In this document: in pieces, positions 26,237-36,527 of the stretch
How positions within the stretch are numbered: the first letter of the stretch is position 1
How the letters are laid out: every line of letters starts with the position of its first letter
From: Taibaiella sp.
Lineage (GTDB): Bacteria > Bacteroidota > Bacteroidia > Chitinophagales > Chitinophagaceae
Length of the DNA: 64,000 bases
Direction of reading: 5' to 3'
NCBI GenBank assembly: GCA_013815385.1
Contig: JACDGL010000011.1
Coordinates: 1-64,000 of the forward strand
Notes under the pieces: generated by a model
What the model was told of the DNA's origin: nothing
What the model saw: the letters and a program-made list of their open reading frames with translations, nothing else
Databases searched by the model: none
Program-made: the position numbers and the translations under genes

Positions 26237-26473
26237 CTATTTGCGGCGCGCTTCTATTGCATCACTAACTGCAAGCAGCATATTATAGGGCAATCGCAGA
26301 TCTTCCTTACTTACTACATCATACCTGCCCAGGGGCGACCATGCCATGAAAAACCTTGGGAAGTCTTTTATATTGACTTCATAATACATACCATCTTTTC
26401 TTAATTGGGGTATAACAATCGCTAAAAACGATTTACCATCGAATGAAATATGCGTAGAAAAATTACTTGCCAT
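26237..26473 (-). CDS. Hypothetical protein, 78 aa
   Basis: A small soluble protein with strands FLAIVIPQLRKDGMYYEVNI and a C-terminal helix (LLAVSDAIEARRK). No family is recognised. It precedes the aminopeptidase gene on the same strand and is divergent from the XRE regulator at 26605, so its promoter region overlaps the regulator's. Confidence 0.6.
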   Translation of the reverse strand: MASNFSTHISFDGKSFLAIVIPQLRKDGMYYEVNIKDFPRFFMAWSPLGRYDVVSKEDLRLPYNMLLAVSDAIEARRK

Positions 26474-26541
26474 ACCTTGTAAAATTAACCGATAGAATAA
26501 CTTAACACAAAAATTATTCGCTTTCCGCCAACGTTTAGCGT

Positions 26542-26549
26542 TAAATTTG
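26542..26549 (+). promoter_or_regulatory. TAnnTTTG promoter box of the XRE gene
   Basis: TAAATTTG lies 55 bp before the XRE ATG. The bases just before it (26530-26542) form a small dyad AACG-TTTAG-CGTT, which is a possible operator for the regulator itself. Confidence 0.4.
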
Positions 26550-26604
26550 CGTCTATATAGATAATACCAGAAAACACTCTTATTTCACTTATACCCCACT
26601 TGAA

Positions 26605-26931
26605 ATGAATATTGGATTTTCCATCAAAACCATCAGGCGCCAGCTTGGTGTAACGCAACATGAACTGGCTGAAAAATGCCATTTATCACAGACTTCTCTA
26701 TCACAAATAGAAACCGGCATAAAAAGGCCTACACAAAAGACACTAAAAAAGATCTGCACTGTATTGGGTATCCCGGAATCACTGGTGTATATACTTGCCA
26801 TACAGGATACAGATGTACCCACCAGCAAACGCCGTATATATGATATGCTCTTCCCCTCTATTAAAAGCCTTGCGCTGCAAATAGTTGGTGATGAGAACTT
26901 ATCTATATTGCGCCAGGCACAGGTAGCCTGA
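26605..26931 (+). CDS. XRE-family HTH transcriptional regulator
   Basis: The first 65 residues are a Cro/C1-type helix-turn-helix (IRRQLGVTQHELAEKCHLSQ, TSLSQIETGIKRPTQKTLKK) with all the usual positions. The remaining 40 residues are a short helical tail. It is 108 residues long, a typical stand-alone DNA-binding regulator. It is divergent from the hypothetical gene at 26237 and might repress it and itself. No toxin-like gene is recognisable beside it. Confidence 0.87.
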   Translation: MNIGFSIKTIRRQLGVTQHELAEKCHLSQTSLSQIETGIKRPTQKTLKKICTVLGIPESLVYILAIQDTDVPTSKRRIYDMLFPSIKSLALQIVGDENLSILRQAQVA

Positions 26932-26974
26932 GAATTATTGTCACGACTTTTGGAAAGGATATCGTTAAGGTTTC

Positions 26975-28189
26975 TTACAACACCTCTATCTGGTTGTGCA
27001 GCAGATCGGTCAGCTCATCTCGTTTTCTTATCAACATTGCCTTGCCGTCTTTCAGCAGCACTTCTGCCGGGCGGAAACGGGAATTGAAATTGCTGCACAT
27101 TTCGTAGCCATAAGCGCCTGCATTGTAGAATACCAGCATGTCTCCTTCGCGCACTTCGTGCAGCACCCTATCCCATGCAAAGGTGTCTGTTTCGCAGATG
27201 TTGCCCACTACTGTATATATCCGTTCGGCACCAGAGGGATTTGATATGTTGGCTATGCGATGGTAGGCATCGTAAAACATAGGGCGTATCAAGTGATTGA
27301 ACCCCGAATTGACCCCTACAAATACGGTGGCTGTAGTTTGCTTTATCACATTGGCCTTTACCACAAAATACCCACACTCGCTCACCATGTATTTGCCGGG
27401 CTCGAACCAAACTTCCAGTGTGCGGTTGTATTCTCTTTCAAATTCTTTTACTGCCTCTGTAAGCCTTGCGCCCAGCGAGTCTACATCTGTTTCATGTTCG
27501 TCGTCTTTATAAGGCACTTTAAAGCCACTACCCAGGTCTATAAATTCAATACCCGGAAAGTTGACCGCAATATTGAACATGATCTCCAGGGCCTGCATAA
27601 AGACGTTTACATCCTTTATCTCGCTGCCTGTATGCATATGAAGGCCCTGTACATGCAGGTTCGTCGTCTTTACAATACGCTCTATATGCCGTACCTGGTG
27701 TATGGAAATACCAAACTTGCTATCTATATGACCTGTAGATATTTTGTAATTGCCACCTGCCTCTATATGCGGATTGATGCGGATACAAACAGGATAGCTA
27801 TGGCCAAACTTATTGCCAAACTGCTCCAGGATAGAGATGTTATCTATATTTATATTGACCCCAAGCGCCTGCGCAGCCAATATCTCGTTAAAATCTACAC
27901 AGTTGGGTGTAAATAGTATCCGGCCGGGCTCAAAACCAGCCTTGAGGGCTATCTGCACTTCGTTAATGCTGACACAATCTACAGAGGCGCCCAGGTCTTT
28001 TATGTACCGGAGGATATTAATATTAGTGAGCGCCTTGCACGCATAGAAGAAACGTGTAGGATGCCCGCTGAAAGCATTCTTTAATTTATTGTATTGCTCC
28101 GCTATTTTCTCCGCATGATAAATATATACAGGAGTACCATACTCATGGGCAATAGCAATAAGTTGCTCGCCGGAAACAGATGAATTCAT
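26975..28189 (-). CDS. lysA: Diaminopimelate decarboxylase
   Basis: This fold-type III PLP enzyme of 404 residues has the PLP lysine at Lys52 (FFYACKALTN), the HMHTGSEI strand for substrate binding, EFIDLGSGFKVPY for phosphate binding and the C-terminal CETDTFAWDR and YNAGAYGYEMCSNFNSR segments of the active site. It decarboxylates meso-diaminopimelate to lysine, the last step of lysine biosynthesis. It stands alone; no other lysine gene is in the window. The ACS gene follows upstream on the same strand with a 50-bp gap. Confidence 0.95.
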   Translation of the reverse strand: MNSSVSGEQLIAIAHEYGTPVYIYHAEKIAEQYNKLKNAFSGHPTRFFYACKALTNINILRYIKDLGASVDCVSINEVQIALKAGFEPGRILFTPNCVDFNEILAAQALGVNINIDNISILEQFGNKFGHSYPVCIRINPHIEAGGNYKISTGHIDSKFGISIHQVRHIERIVKTTNLHVQGLHMHTGSEIKDVNVFMQALEIMFNIAVNFPGIEFIDLGSGFKVPYKDDEHETDVDSLGARLTEAVKEFEREYNRTLEVWFEPGKYMVSECGYFVVKANVIKQTTATVFVGVNSGFNHLIRPMFYDAYHRIANISNPSGAERIYTVVGNICETDTFAWDRVLHEVREGDMLVFYNAGAYGYEMCSNFNSRFRPAEVLLKDGKAMLIRKRDELTDLLHNQIEVL

Positions 28190-28239
28190 AGAGGCGCGAA
28201 ATTAAATAAACATCCGCTATCTAAAGCATAAAATATACT

Positions 28240-30159
28240 TTATGGCAATTGGCGCCCTGAAATAATATCATCTACAACTAAAGGGTCAAGCAAAGTAGTA
28301 GTATCGCCCAGGTTTTTTGTTTCACCTTCTGCTATTTTACGAAGTATGCGGCGCATTATTTTTCCGCTGCGTGTTTTTGGCAATCCCTTTACAAATTGTA
28401 TCACATCGGGGCGGGCTATGGGGCCTATTATGCCTGCTACAGTAGCATTTATGTTCTTACAGTTCTCGTCACTGGTGTCTGTATGCGCATCAACTATTAC
28501 ATAGGCGTATATTCCCTGCCCTTTTATATCGTGCGGGTAGCCTACTACTGCACTTTCCAGCACGCCGGTATGACTGTTAATTGCATTCTCTACCTCTGCA
28601 GTACCTATTCTATGGCCACTTACATTCAGCACATCATCTACCCTGCCGGTAATGCGGTAGAAACCTTTTTCATCACGGTAGCAGCCATCGCCCGTGAAAT
28701 ACATATTATCGTAAGCAGCAAAATAGGCCGACCTGCATCGTTCATGGTCACCATACGTGGTACGGATAATAGATGGCCATGGGAAACGGATGCACAGGTT
28801 GCCGCTTACCTCATTACCCTCCTGCACAGTGCCTTTTTCATCAACTATTACCGGCTGCACACCTGGTAGCGGCAGGGTAGCATAGCCGGGTTGCGATGGT
28901 GTAATGCCTGCTATATTGGCTATCATTATGCCGCCGGTCTCGGTTTGCCACCAGGTATCTGTAATAGGGCATCTGCCCATGCCTATATGCTCATCATACC
29001 AATGCCAGGCCTCTTCATTGATCGGCTCGCCCACTGTACCTAATACCTTCAGTGAACTGAGGTCTTTACCCTGCAGCGGAGCTGTTCCATAGGCCATCAG
29101 GCTGCGGATAGCTGTAGGGGCTGTGTAGAGAACGTTGACCTTGTGCTTATCTACAATATCCCACATCCTGCCGGCATCGGGCCAGGTAGGGATACCTTCG
29201 AACATCAATACCGATGCACCGGCACATAAAGTGCCGTAAACGATATAGGTATGCCCTGTTATCCAGCCTATATCGGCAGTGCAAAAGAAAATATCACCCG
29301 GGTTATATTGGAATACATTTACAAACGAATAGGTAGTATAGACCATATAGCCGCCACAGGTATGTACCACCCCCTTGGGCTTACCTGTGGAACCAGATGT
29401 ATAGAGTATGAACAAGGGATCTTCCGCATCCATCTCTTCTGCAGGCACCTTAACTGCTTCGTCCTTATTTATTTCCGAAAGCAGATCGTCCCACCAAACG
29501 TCGCGACCTCCTATCATACTTACAGGTGTATGGGTGCGTTTGCAAACGATCACTTTTTTTACAGAGGGGCAAGTAACCAAAGCCTCATCTACCAGGCTTT
29601 TCAGCGCAATATCTTTAGCCCCCCTAAAAGCACCATCGCAGGTGATCACATATCCAGCCTGTGCATCCTGTACACGGTCTGCTATGCTTCGTGCGCTAAA
29701 GCCACCAAATATTACCGAATGTATGGCCCCTATGCGCGCGCATGCCAGCAAGGCAACCGGCAACTGCGGTATCATGCCCATGTATATACATACCCGGTCG
29801 CCTTTCTTTACACCCATGCCGCGTAGTGCCTGCGCGAAGCAACAGACCTGCTGATGCAACAGCGCATAGCTGATATGCTGAGAAGGCTCAGCGGGGTCAT
29901 TGCTTTCCCATATTATTGCGGTAGTATCACCATTAGCGGAGAGATGCCTGTCAAGGCAATTTTCAGTAATATTCAGCTTACCGTTTATGAACCATTTTAC
30001 ATCAGGTTTTCTAAAGTCCCATTCCAGCACCTTATCCCATTTTTTTCGCCAGGTAAAGGTATCGGCTACTGACTCCCAGAACCCTTCCGGATCGGCAACA
30101 CTTTTTTGCCATGCTTTCCGGTAATCATCATAATTATTTATTCGAAATGAGGAGGTCAT
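28240..30159 (-). CDS. acs: Acetyl-CoA synthetase (AMP-forming)
   Basis: The 639 residues are full length for Acs. The ANL-family motifs are present: YTSGSTGKPKGVVHTCGGY (P-loop-like A3), TDTWWQTETGG (A5), YFTGDGCYRDEKGFYRITGRVDDVLNVSGHRIGTAEVE (A7-A8) and the C-terminal PKTRSGKIMRRILRKIAEG, whose Lys is the regulatory acetylation site in the family. It activates acetate to acetyl-CoA with ATP, allowing growth on acetate or its recovery. lysA lies immediately downstream on the same strand. Confidence 0.96.
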   Translation of the reverse strand: MTSSFRINNYDDYRKAWQKSVADPEGFWESVADTFTWRKKWDKVLEWDFRKPDVKWFINGKLNITENCLDRHLSANGDTTAIIWESNDPAEPSQHISYALLHQQVCCFAQALRGMGVKKGDRVCIYMGMIPQLPVALLACARIGAIHSVIFGGFSARSIADRVQDAQAGYVITCDGAFRGAKDIALKSLVDEALVTCPSVKKVIVCKRTHTPVSMIGGRDVWWDDLLSEINKDEAVKVPAEEMDAEDPLFILYTSGSTGKPKGVVHTCGGYMVYTTYSFVNVFQYNPGDIFFCTADIGWITGHTYIVYGTLCAGASVLMFEGIPTWPDAGRMWDIVDKHKVNVLYTAPTAIRSLMAYGTAPLQGKDLSSLKVLGTVGEPINEEAWHWYDEHIGMGRCPITDTWWQTETGGIMIANIAGITPSQPGYATLPLPGVQPVIVDEKGTVQEGNEVSGNLCIRFPWPSIIRTTYGDHERCRSAYFAAYDNMYFTGDGCYRDEKGFYRITGRVDDVLNVSGHRIGTAEVENAINSHTGVLESAVVGYPHDIKGQGIYAYVIVDAHTDTSDENCKNINATVAGIIGPIARPDVIQFVKGLPKTRSGKIMRRILRKIAEGETKNLGDTTTLLDPLVVDDIISGRQLP

Positions 30160-30258
30160 TAGTTAATATATTGAGTGTCACCTACATACAGCAAACATAG
30201 GATATGTGTTAAATAATGGCTAATTTAGTATATTACTTTTACACCCCTATACCCACCT

Positions 30259-33200
30259 ATGTGTAAATTATACACCCCCATCATTTTCTTTTTATTGGCA
30301 CTAGCCCTGCCTGCAAGGGCGCAGCTCACAGCAAATTTTACTACCGACCCCAGCCCCGCAACAGGATGTGCTCCACTAATAGTACAATTTAATGATGCCT
30401 CTACCGGCACTAGCAGCCATACTACCTACTCATGGGACCTATCTGTTGCTACATCCACAGCGCAGAATCCATCTACTACTTTCAGCACACCGGGTACTTA
30501 CACTATAAAACTGACCATAACTGATGGCACTACCTCCAGTTCTAAAACAATAACTTCTTGTGTAACGGTATATGCCCCGCCAACAGTAAATTTTACTGCA
30601 TCGCCGCGTACCGGCTGCCCCTGCCTTAATGTGAATTTCTCTGATGCATCTACCCCTAACTCACCGGGTACCGCTACCTACAGGTGGGATTTTAATGACG
30701 GAACATCATCTACCAGCCAGAACCCAACCAAATGCTTCCCAACCGGCTATCATAAAATAGGCTTACAGGTAACTAATGGCAATGGTTGCGTAGCATCAGC
30801 TGTTAAGGACTCGTTCATCTATGTATTTGGCAAACCAACAGCAGTGTTCAGCGCGAGCAATACTCATTTTTGCCGCCCTACTGCAACTGCCAGTTTTCTG
30901 AACAGTTCAAGTGGTGGCATTGGCACTTTGCATTATAACTGGAATTTCGGCGACCTGGGCACATCTACCGGTACCACCCCTACACATGATTATTTAACCA
31001 CAGGCACGTTTACGGTAAGCCTTGTGGCTACAGACAGCAATGGGTGTAAAGATACCGCGGTAAAAAATGCCTATATAAATGTACACAAGCCCACAGCAAG
31101 CTTTACCGGGCCTACCAGCGGATGCGCAAAGGATAGCATCACCTTCACCAATACGTCCACCGGGGGTTTCTCCTCCAGCACATGGTATTTTGGAGCAGCA
31201 GGTACCGCCAGTAGTACTGACGGAACATTTGCGTTCCCATCATCAGGTACCTACCAGGTGAAACTTGTAGTATTTGATGGGTATTGCTACGATACGGCTA
31301 CGAAGAACATCACGATCACTGCATTACCGACAGCACATTCCGCACATACACCCCTATATCCGTGTGACAGTCCTCAAACTATAAACTTTACAGGCACCGG
31401 CGGCACCACCTATACCTGGGACTATGGAGACGGATACAGCGGTACCGGCAGTACACCCTCGCATACCTATGGTACATACGGCATATTTTATCCGGTTGTA
31501 ACTGCAACAAGCAGTGCCGGATGCAAGGGTAGCTATATGGATACTGTGGCTATATACGACATAAACCAGATAATAATAAGAACAACGCCACGGGATAAGG
31601 GTTGTGCGCCACTCACAATAACTTTCTCAGCTAACGTTGTTACTAGCATCCCATTCTTTGGCATATATCCCTATTATTATAGTTTTTCCTGGGATTTTGG
31701 CGATACTCATTCTGGCTCCGGTTTTACTATAGCACATACATTTGTTGATACCGGCGTATTCACAGTAACGCTTACCGTCACTACTATAGGAGGTTGTGTG
31801 AAGACACAAACTATCCCTATATATGTAGGTGACCATCCTACTGCAGGCTTTACTGCACTTGATACTTCCTGTGCCGACAGGTTAATAAACTTTGTGAATA
31901 CATCTACCCACGCCGAAAACTATGTGTGGGACTTCAAAGACAATAGTGTGCCCTATTATTCCAAAAATGTTTTACATGGCTTTTCAGATTCCGGCACCTA
32001 TAATGTAACCCTTGTTGCCTATTACCATGGCTGCCCTGATACCTTTAGAAAAAAAGTAAATATTTTATTGCCTCATACCTTTTTCTTAGATTCAACTTTA
32101 TGTCCTCCTAATTCCAGGCTAACAATCTATTTTAATGATACAGGTTCTGTAGGATTGGACCACTTTACATGGTACTTTGGCGATGGCGACAGTGCGGTAA
32201 ATATATCCAAGGTGCCACATACTTATGCGGGCTATGGCATTTACTATACTAAATTGGTAGGCATTAATTATGCTACCGGATGCTGGGATACTTCCGTATT
32301 AACATTAAACGTGGTAAACCCCAAATTAACGATTAAGGCATTGACCGATACTAATATATGTGTCAATACACCTATTACATTTACCTCGTTACTTATAGAT
32401 AGTGCAACCGGAAATATTCTTACCCCAATAGGATGGGGATGGAGTATTCAGGATACTGCATTAAAAGGAATAGGTACTAACAGTCCCACAATCACAGATA
32501 CATTTAGAAAGAGAGGGTGCTATACAATACTTTTATCTGTAGAAGATCAGGATAGGTGTGGAGATACAGTTTCAAGGCAACACTATGTAACAGTGGGCAA
32601 ACCTACCGCAGGATTTAAGGCTACACCTCTTACGGGTTGCACACCACTTAATGTAACCTTTACCGACACCAGCAAAGATGTACCCTGTGCTAACATTGCA
32701 AAACGGATGTGGGACTTTGGTACGGGCGATACCGCTATTACCGGTAATGCCACCAAAAGCTATACCTATAAATACAGGGGCCGAGACTCTGTAAGCCTGA
32801 TAGTGGTGGATAATATAGGGTGTAAGGACACCGTGAAAAAGCTAAAATACATCGTCCCACTTAAGCCTATTGCCAATTTTACTGTAAGCAATCCACACCC
32901 CTGTAAATGGGAAAGGATCTATTTCAGTAATGGCAGCACAGTAGATACAGCGTACGATACGCTTTCCACTTACTACTGGACGTTTGGCGATGGCGATACC
33001 TCCACGCTATTTGAACCCAACCACGCTTATAAGGATACGGGCAAATACAATGTGACCCTGATAGTAAAGGATGTACATGGCTGCCGGGATACTATAAAGA
33101 AGACCGGCTATATTACTATTACCGGCCCGCGGGCCTCGTTTACTATCGATGATTCTGTAAAAATATGTACCCCTCTTTTTGTGCAGTTTACTAGTACCTC

Positions 33201-34854
33201 TACCGGTGCCAGCAGCTATACATGGGATGTAGGCGATGGCACAACTCCCCTGTATATTGCCGCCCCCAGTCACTTATACGGCACTACCGGTTATTTTACC
33301 GTAAAGCTGGTTGTTGCTGATGTGATAGGCTGTAAGGATACGGCCATCGGGCATGTGAATATCTATGGCTATTCAGGCGGCCTCAGTTATTTCCCAGATT
33401 CAGGCTGTGCGCCGCTGTTTGTAAATTTTGCGGCAAGTGTCAGCAATGCGCCTATTATCATCTGGGATTTTAATGATGGTTATACACAAAGCCTGATAGG
33501 TACTACCAGTACTACCCATACTTATAAAACACCCGGTGCGTATGTGCCTAAACTGATACTAAGCGATGGCAAGGGTTGTAAAGGATCGAACTCAGGGCTG
33601 GATACTATAAAAGTGGATGGCATAATAGCTGGGTTCAAAACATCACCGCCATGCATCGGCAGTACCGTCACATTCTACGATACATCGCATAGCCTGTTCT
33701 CTAAAGAGACTGCATGGAGCTGGAACTTTTATGACAGCGGTATCACCAGCACGCTACAGAACCCTTCTAAATATTATGATTCTGCCGGCACCTTCCAGGT
33801 AAGCCTTATAGTTACTAACGCACATGGCTGTAAGGACACCCTGCAGGATAGCGTTGTTATCTACAACTTACCTGTAATTGATGCAGGAAATGATACCGTG
33901 ATCTGCCTGAACGATGCGGCCACGCTTATGCCCGCAGGAGGGGTATCTTATAGCTGGTCTCCCGCTACTGACCTTAGCTGTACCAGCTGTACACATCCCC
34001 AGGCAAATCCAAAAAAACCATTTACCTATACCGTAACCGGTACTGATGTACATGGCTGTAAGAATACAGATACTGTGCATATAGGTATTAAAACAAAAGC
34101 AACAGGTATGGTGGATAGTGCAGGCGACCTCTGCCAGCAACTGGGTGAATACCTGCGTGCATACGGCGCACATGATTACACATGGATACCGTCTACCGGC
34201 CTCAGCAATCCGGATACATCTAATCCTTATGCATCTCCTAACACAACCACAGATTACATTGTTATTGGCCGTGAAGGAAGTTGTATACCAGACACCAGTT
34301 ACGTAACAGTTGTAGTACATCCCAAACCTAAGGTACATGCCAGTGGGGCGCAGACGATAATAGAGGGCAGCAAGGCACAGTTACAGGCTACGGGCACTTA
34401 TGTAACCAGTTATGAATGGTCGCCTGCCGCTTCGCTTACGTGTAGTACTTGCTCCAATCCACTGGCTTCACCAGTTACCAGTACTACCTACACGGTGGTG
34501 GGCATATCAGATTTCGGCTGCAAGGATACGGATGCCGTGACGGTGAAAATAATATGCGATAAGAGCCAGGTATTCATTCCCAACTCCTTTACCCCAAATG
34601 GCGATGGGCAGAATGATGTATTCTATCCACGCGGCGTAGGCATTACAAAAGTGATCTCGTTCCGTATATACAACCGGTGGGGCGAAATGATATTTGAAAA
34701 AGATAATGTGGATATAAATGATGCATCATCAGGATGGGGCGGCGACTATAAAGGCGCGCAGCAGGGGCCGGGCGTATATGTATATACGATGGACGCGCTT
34801 TGTGAAAACGGACAGCAGATAAGCTGGAAAGGGGATGTAACCATCATCAGGTAA
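30259..34854 (+). CDS. Giant PKD-domain adhesin with T9SS type B sorting domain
   Basis: The 1531-residue protein has a signal peptide (MCKLYTPIIFFLLALALPAR, then AQL) and about fourteen tandem PKD-like domains, each 80-100 residues, marked by cores such as YRWDFNDG, YNWNFGDL, YTWDYGDG, FSWDFGDT, FTWYFGDG, YYWTFGDG, YTWDVGDG and IIWDFNDG. Three Ig-like repeats follow (YSWSPATDL, YTWIPSTGL, YEWSPAASL). It ends in a gliding-associated C-terminal domain (NSFTPNGDGQNDVF, YNRWGEMIFEKDN, GGDYKGAQQG). It resembles SprB-type adhesins in layout, though smaller. The PorP/SprF-type gene follows by 12 bp, as in sprB-sprF type pairs. A TACTTTTA near-promoter box lies about 25 bp before the start. Confidence 0.92.
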   Translation: MCKLYTPIIFFLLALALPARAQLTANFTTDPSPATGCAPLIVQFNDASTGTSSHTTYSWDLSVATSTAQNPSTTFSTPGTYTIKLTITDGTTSSSKTITSCVTVYAPPTVNFTASPRTGCPCLNVNFSDASTPNSPGTATYRWDFNDGTSSTSQNPTKCFPTGYHKIGLQVTNGNGCVASAVKDSFIYVFGKPTAVFSASNTHFCRPTATASFLNSSSGGIGTLHYNWNFGDLGTSTGTTPTHDYLTTGTFTVSLVATDSNGCKDTAVKNAYINVHKPTASFTGPTSGCAKDSITFTNTSTGGFSSSTWYFGAAGTASSTDGTFAFPSSGTYQVKLVVFDGYCYDTATKNITITALPTAHSAHTPLYPCDSPQTINFTGTGGTTYTWDYGDGYSGTGSTPSHTYGTYGIFYPVVTATSSAGCKGSYMDTVAIYDINQIIIRTTPRDKGCAPLTITFSANVVTSIPFFGIYPYYYSFSWDFGDTHSGSGFTIAHTFVDTGVFTVTLTVTTIGGCVKTQTIPIYVGDHPTAGFTALDTSCADRLINFVNTSTHAENYVWDFKDNSVPYYSKNVLHGFSDSGTYNVTLVAYYHGCPDTFRKKVNILLPHTFFLDSTLCPPNSRLTIYFNDTGSVGLDHFTWYFGDGDSAVNISKVPHTYAGYGIYYTKLVGINYATGCWDTSVLTLNVVNPKLTIKALTDTNICVNTPITFTSLLIDSATGNILTPIGWGWSIQDTALKGIGTNSPTITDTFRKRGCYTILLSVEDQDRCGDTVSRQHYVTVGKPTAGFKATPLTGCTPLNVTFTDTSKDVPCANIAKRMWDFGTGDTAITGNATKSYTYKYRGRDSVSLIVVDNIGCKDTVKKLKYIVPLKPIANFTVSNPHPCKWERIYFSNGSTVDTAYDTLSTYYWTFGDGDTSTLFEPNHAYKDTGKYNVTLIVKDVHGCRDTIKKTGYITITGPRASFTIDDSVKICTPLFVQFTSTSTGASSYTWDVGDGTTPLYIAAPSHLYGTTGYFTVKLVVADVIGCKDTAIGHVNIYGYSGGLSYFPDSGCAPLFVNFAASVSNAPIIIWDFNDGYTQSLIGTTSTTHTYKTPGAYVPKLILSDGKGCKGSNSGLDTIKVDGIIAGFKTSPPCIGSTVTFYDTSHSLFSKETAWSWNFYDSGITSTLQNPSKYYDSAGTFQVSLIVTNAHGCKDTLQDSVVIYNLPVIDAGNDTVICLNDAATLMPAGGVSYSWSPATDLSCTSCTHPQANPKKPFTYTVTGTDVHGCKNTDTVHIGIKTKATGMVDSAGDLCQQLGEYLRAYGAHDYTWIPSTGLSNPDTSNPYASPNTTTDYIVIGREGSCIPDTSYVTVVVHPKPKVHASGAQTIIEGSKAQLQATGTYVTSYEWSPAASLTCSTCSNPLASPVTSTTYTVVGISDFGCKDTDAVTVKIICDKSQVFIPNSFTPNGDGQNDVFYPRGVGITKVISFRIYNRWGEMIFEKDNVDINDASSGWGGDYKGAQQGPGVYVYTMDALCENGQQISWKGDVTIIR

Positions 34855-34865
34855 AATCTAAAACG

Positions 34866-35906
34866 ATGAAAAATTTTTATTATCAATTTATACTATCCGG
34901 ACTGCTGCTGATGTCATTACAATGCAGCGCCCAGGACTTGCACTTTTCACAGTTCTATGAAACAGCCATATTGCGCAATCCTGCGCTTACAGGAGTGTTC
35001 ACAGGAGATTATAAGGTAGGGGTTATGTACCGCAACCAGTGGAGCAGCATCAGCAACCCTTACCAGACAGGATTAGTGAGTGCAGAAGCCAGGAACAATG
35101 TTGGAAATGCAAATGACTTTGTGAGCTATGGCATGGTAGCTTACTTTGACAGGGCAGGAAGCATAGACCTGCAAACACTTGCAGTGTACCCAGCTATCAG
35201 CTATAACAAGTCTATTAACGATAACCATAGTTCATTTATCTCTGTAGGTTTTACGGGCGCTTATATGCAAAACAGCTTTGCAGCCAATAAGGCAACTTTT
35301 AATAACCAATACCAGAATAACTCTTACAACCCGGCCAATGCAACCGGTGAAACGCTGCCTACCCCTCACATTTATAACTGGGATATGGGTGCCGGTGTGG
35401 CATTCAATACGAGTGCGGGGTCTAACAATGAATTTACCTATATAATCGGCGCATCCGGTTATCACTTCTCTACACCTCAAAACTCATTCTATAAGAATGC
35501 GGCGATAACACTGCAGATGCGCTGGAATGTAAATGGCGGACTGAGTTGGCAGATAAATGAGACATATAGCCTGCTGTTGCAGGCCAACTATCTGCAGCAG
35601 GGGCAGTACAAAGAAATAATGGCTGGCGGTTTGCTTAGCTGGACGCAACGCGAGCAAGGATCGGAAGCAGTAGCCTTTGGCCTGGCAGGAGGATTCTTTT
35701 ACCGATATGATGACGCTATAGTGCCAGTGGTAAAGATCAAGTATAAGGACTATTCATTCGGGGTGAGTTACGATGTAAATATTTCTACGCTAAAAGCTGC
35801 CAGTGTAATGCGTGGCGGCTACGAAATATCTGTGTTCAAAACAGGAATATTCAGTAATGCCTCCCAGGACAGAGGGAAAACTATATGTCCCACTAATTTC
35901 TTTTAG
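34866..35906 (+). CDS. PorP/SprF-family type IX secretion membrane protein
   Basis: The 346 residues start with a signal peptide (MKNFYYQFILSGLLLMSLQC, then SAQ) and then the family motif DLHFSQFYETAILRNPALTG, followed by barrel strands DYKVGVMYRNQWSSI and YDVNISTLKAASVMRGGYEI. SprF/PorP proteins are outer-membrane partners that let specific T9SS substrates with type B domains attach to the surface. The gene follows the PKD adhesin by 12 bp, so the adhesin is the likely client. Confidence 0.92.
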   Translation: MKNFYYQFILSGLLLMSLQCSAQDLHFSQFYETAILRNPALTGVFTGDYKVGVMYRNQWSSISNPYQTGLVSAEARNNVGNANDFVSYGMVAYFDRAGSIDLQTLAVYPAISYNKSINDNHSSFISVGFTGAYMQNSFAANKATFNNQYQNNSYNPANATGETLPTPHIYNWDMGAGVAFNTSAGSNNEFTYIIGASGYHFSTPQNSFYKNAAITLQMRWNVNGGLSWQINETYSLLLQANYLQQGQYKEIMAGGLLSWTQREQGSEAVAFGLAGGFFYRYDDAIVPVVKIKYKDYSFGVSYDVNISTLKAASVMRGGYEISVFKTGIFSNASQDRGKTICPTNFF

Positions 35907-35916
35907 TTAAATAGTA

Positions 35917-36459
35917 ATGGAGCAACTTATAGAAACTGAAAGGTTGATAATAAGGCATCTCATGCCCACTGATGAAAAAGGCATGTTCCTGATGGATACC
36001 AATGCAGCAGTGCATAAATACCTCGGTAATCATCCTTTGAAAACCCTTGAAGAGGTGAGGAAGGTGATACAGTTTGTGAGGCAGCAATATACAGATCTGG
36101 GTATAGGCCGCTGGGCAGTGCTTGAAAAAGAAACTAATGAGTTTGTTGGCTGGACAGGTTTTAAATATATGCAAGACATGGTCAACAAGCACGTTGACCA
36201 CTATGATTTCGGGTACAGGCTCCGGCAGGAATTCTGGGGTAAAGGGTATGCTACCGAATCTGCACTTGCAGCATTAAAGTATGGCATAACTACATTGCGG
36301 CTAAAAGACATCTATGCAATGACCGATATAGATAATCTTGCATCGCGGCATGTGCTAGAAAAAATAGGATTCACTCTGGTGGAGATATTTAAATACGATG
36401 CCGAACCCACCTGGAGAGAACCGGATGCACCTACAACATGGTACGAGTATAAACAGTGA
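35917..36459 (+). CDS. GNAT-family N-acetyltransferase
   Basis: The 180 residues follow the RimJ/RimL-type acetyltransferase fold: TERLIIRHLMPTDEKGMF at the start, the acetyl-CoA pyrophosphate loop RLRQEFWGKGYATESALAAL, and the closing DNLASRHVLEKIGFTLVE. Substrates in this group are ribosomal N-termini, amino groups of antibiotics or polyamines; nothing here selects one. It begins 10 bp after the PorP/SprF stop and may simply be read from the same transcript. Confidence 0.9.
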   Translation: MEQLIETERLIIRHLMPTDEKGMFLMDTNAAVHKYLGNHPLKTLEEVRKVIQFVRQQYTDLGIGRWAVLEKETNEFVGWTGFKYMQDMVNKHVDHYDFGYRLRQEFWGKGYATESALAALKYGITTLRLKDIYAMTDIDNLASRHVLEKIGFTLVEIFKYDAEPTWREPDAPTTWYEYKQ

Positions 36460-36527
36460 TAATGATAAGGATAGCAGACCAGTGGAGATTTCATTACCAT
36501 TGATTGATACAGAAATTATTCAAAAAA

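Noticed and set aside
33868-34338. Open frame on the minus strand inside the PKD adhesin
   Set aside because: It is antisense to continuous PKD/Ig repeats with clear motifs, and is rich in Cys/Tyr as shadows of Thr/Gly codons are.
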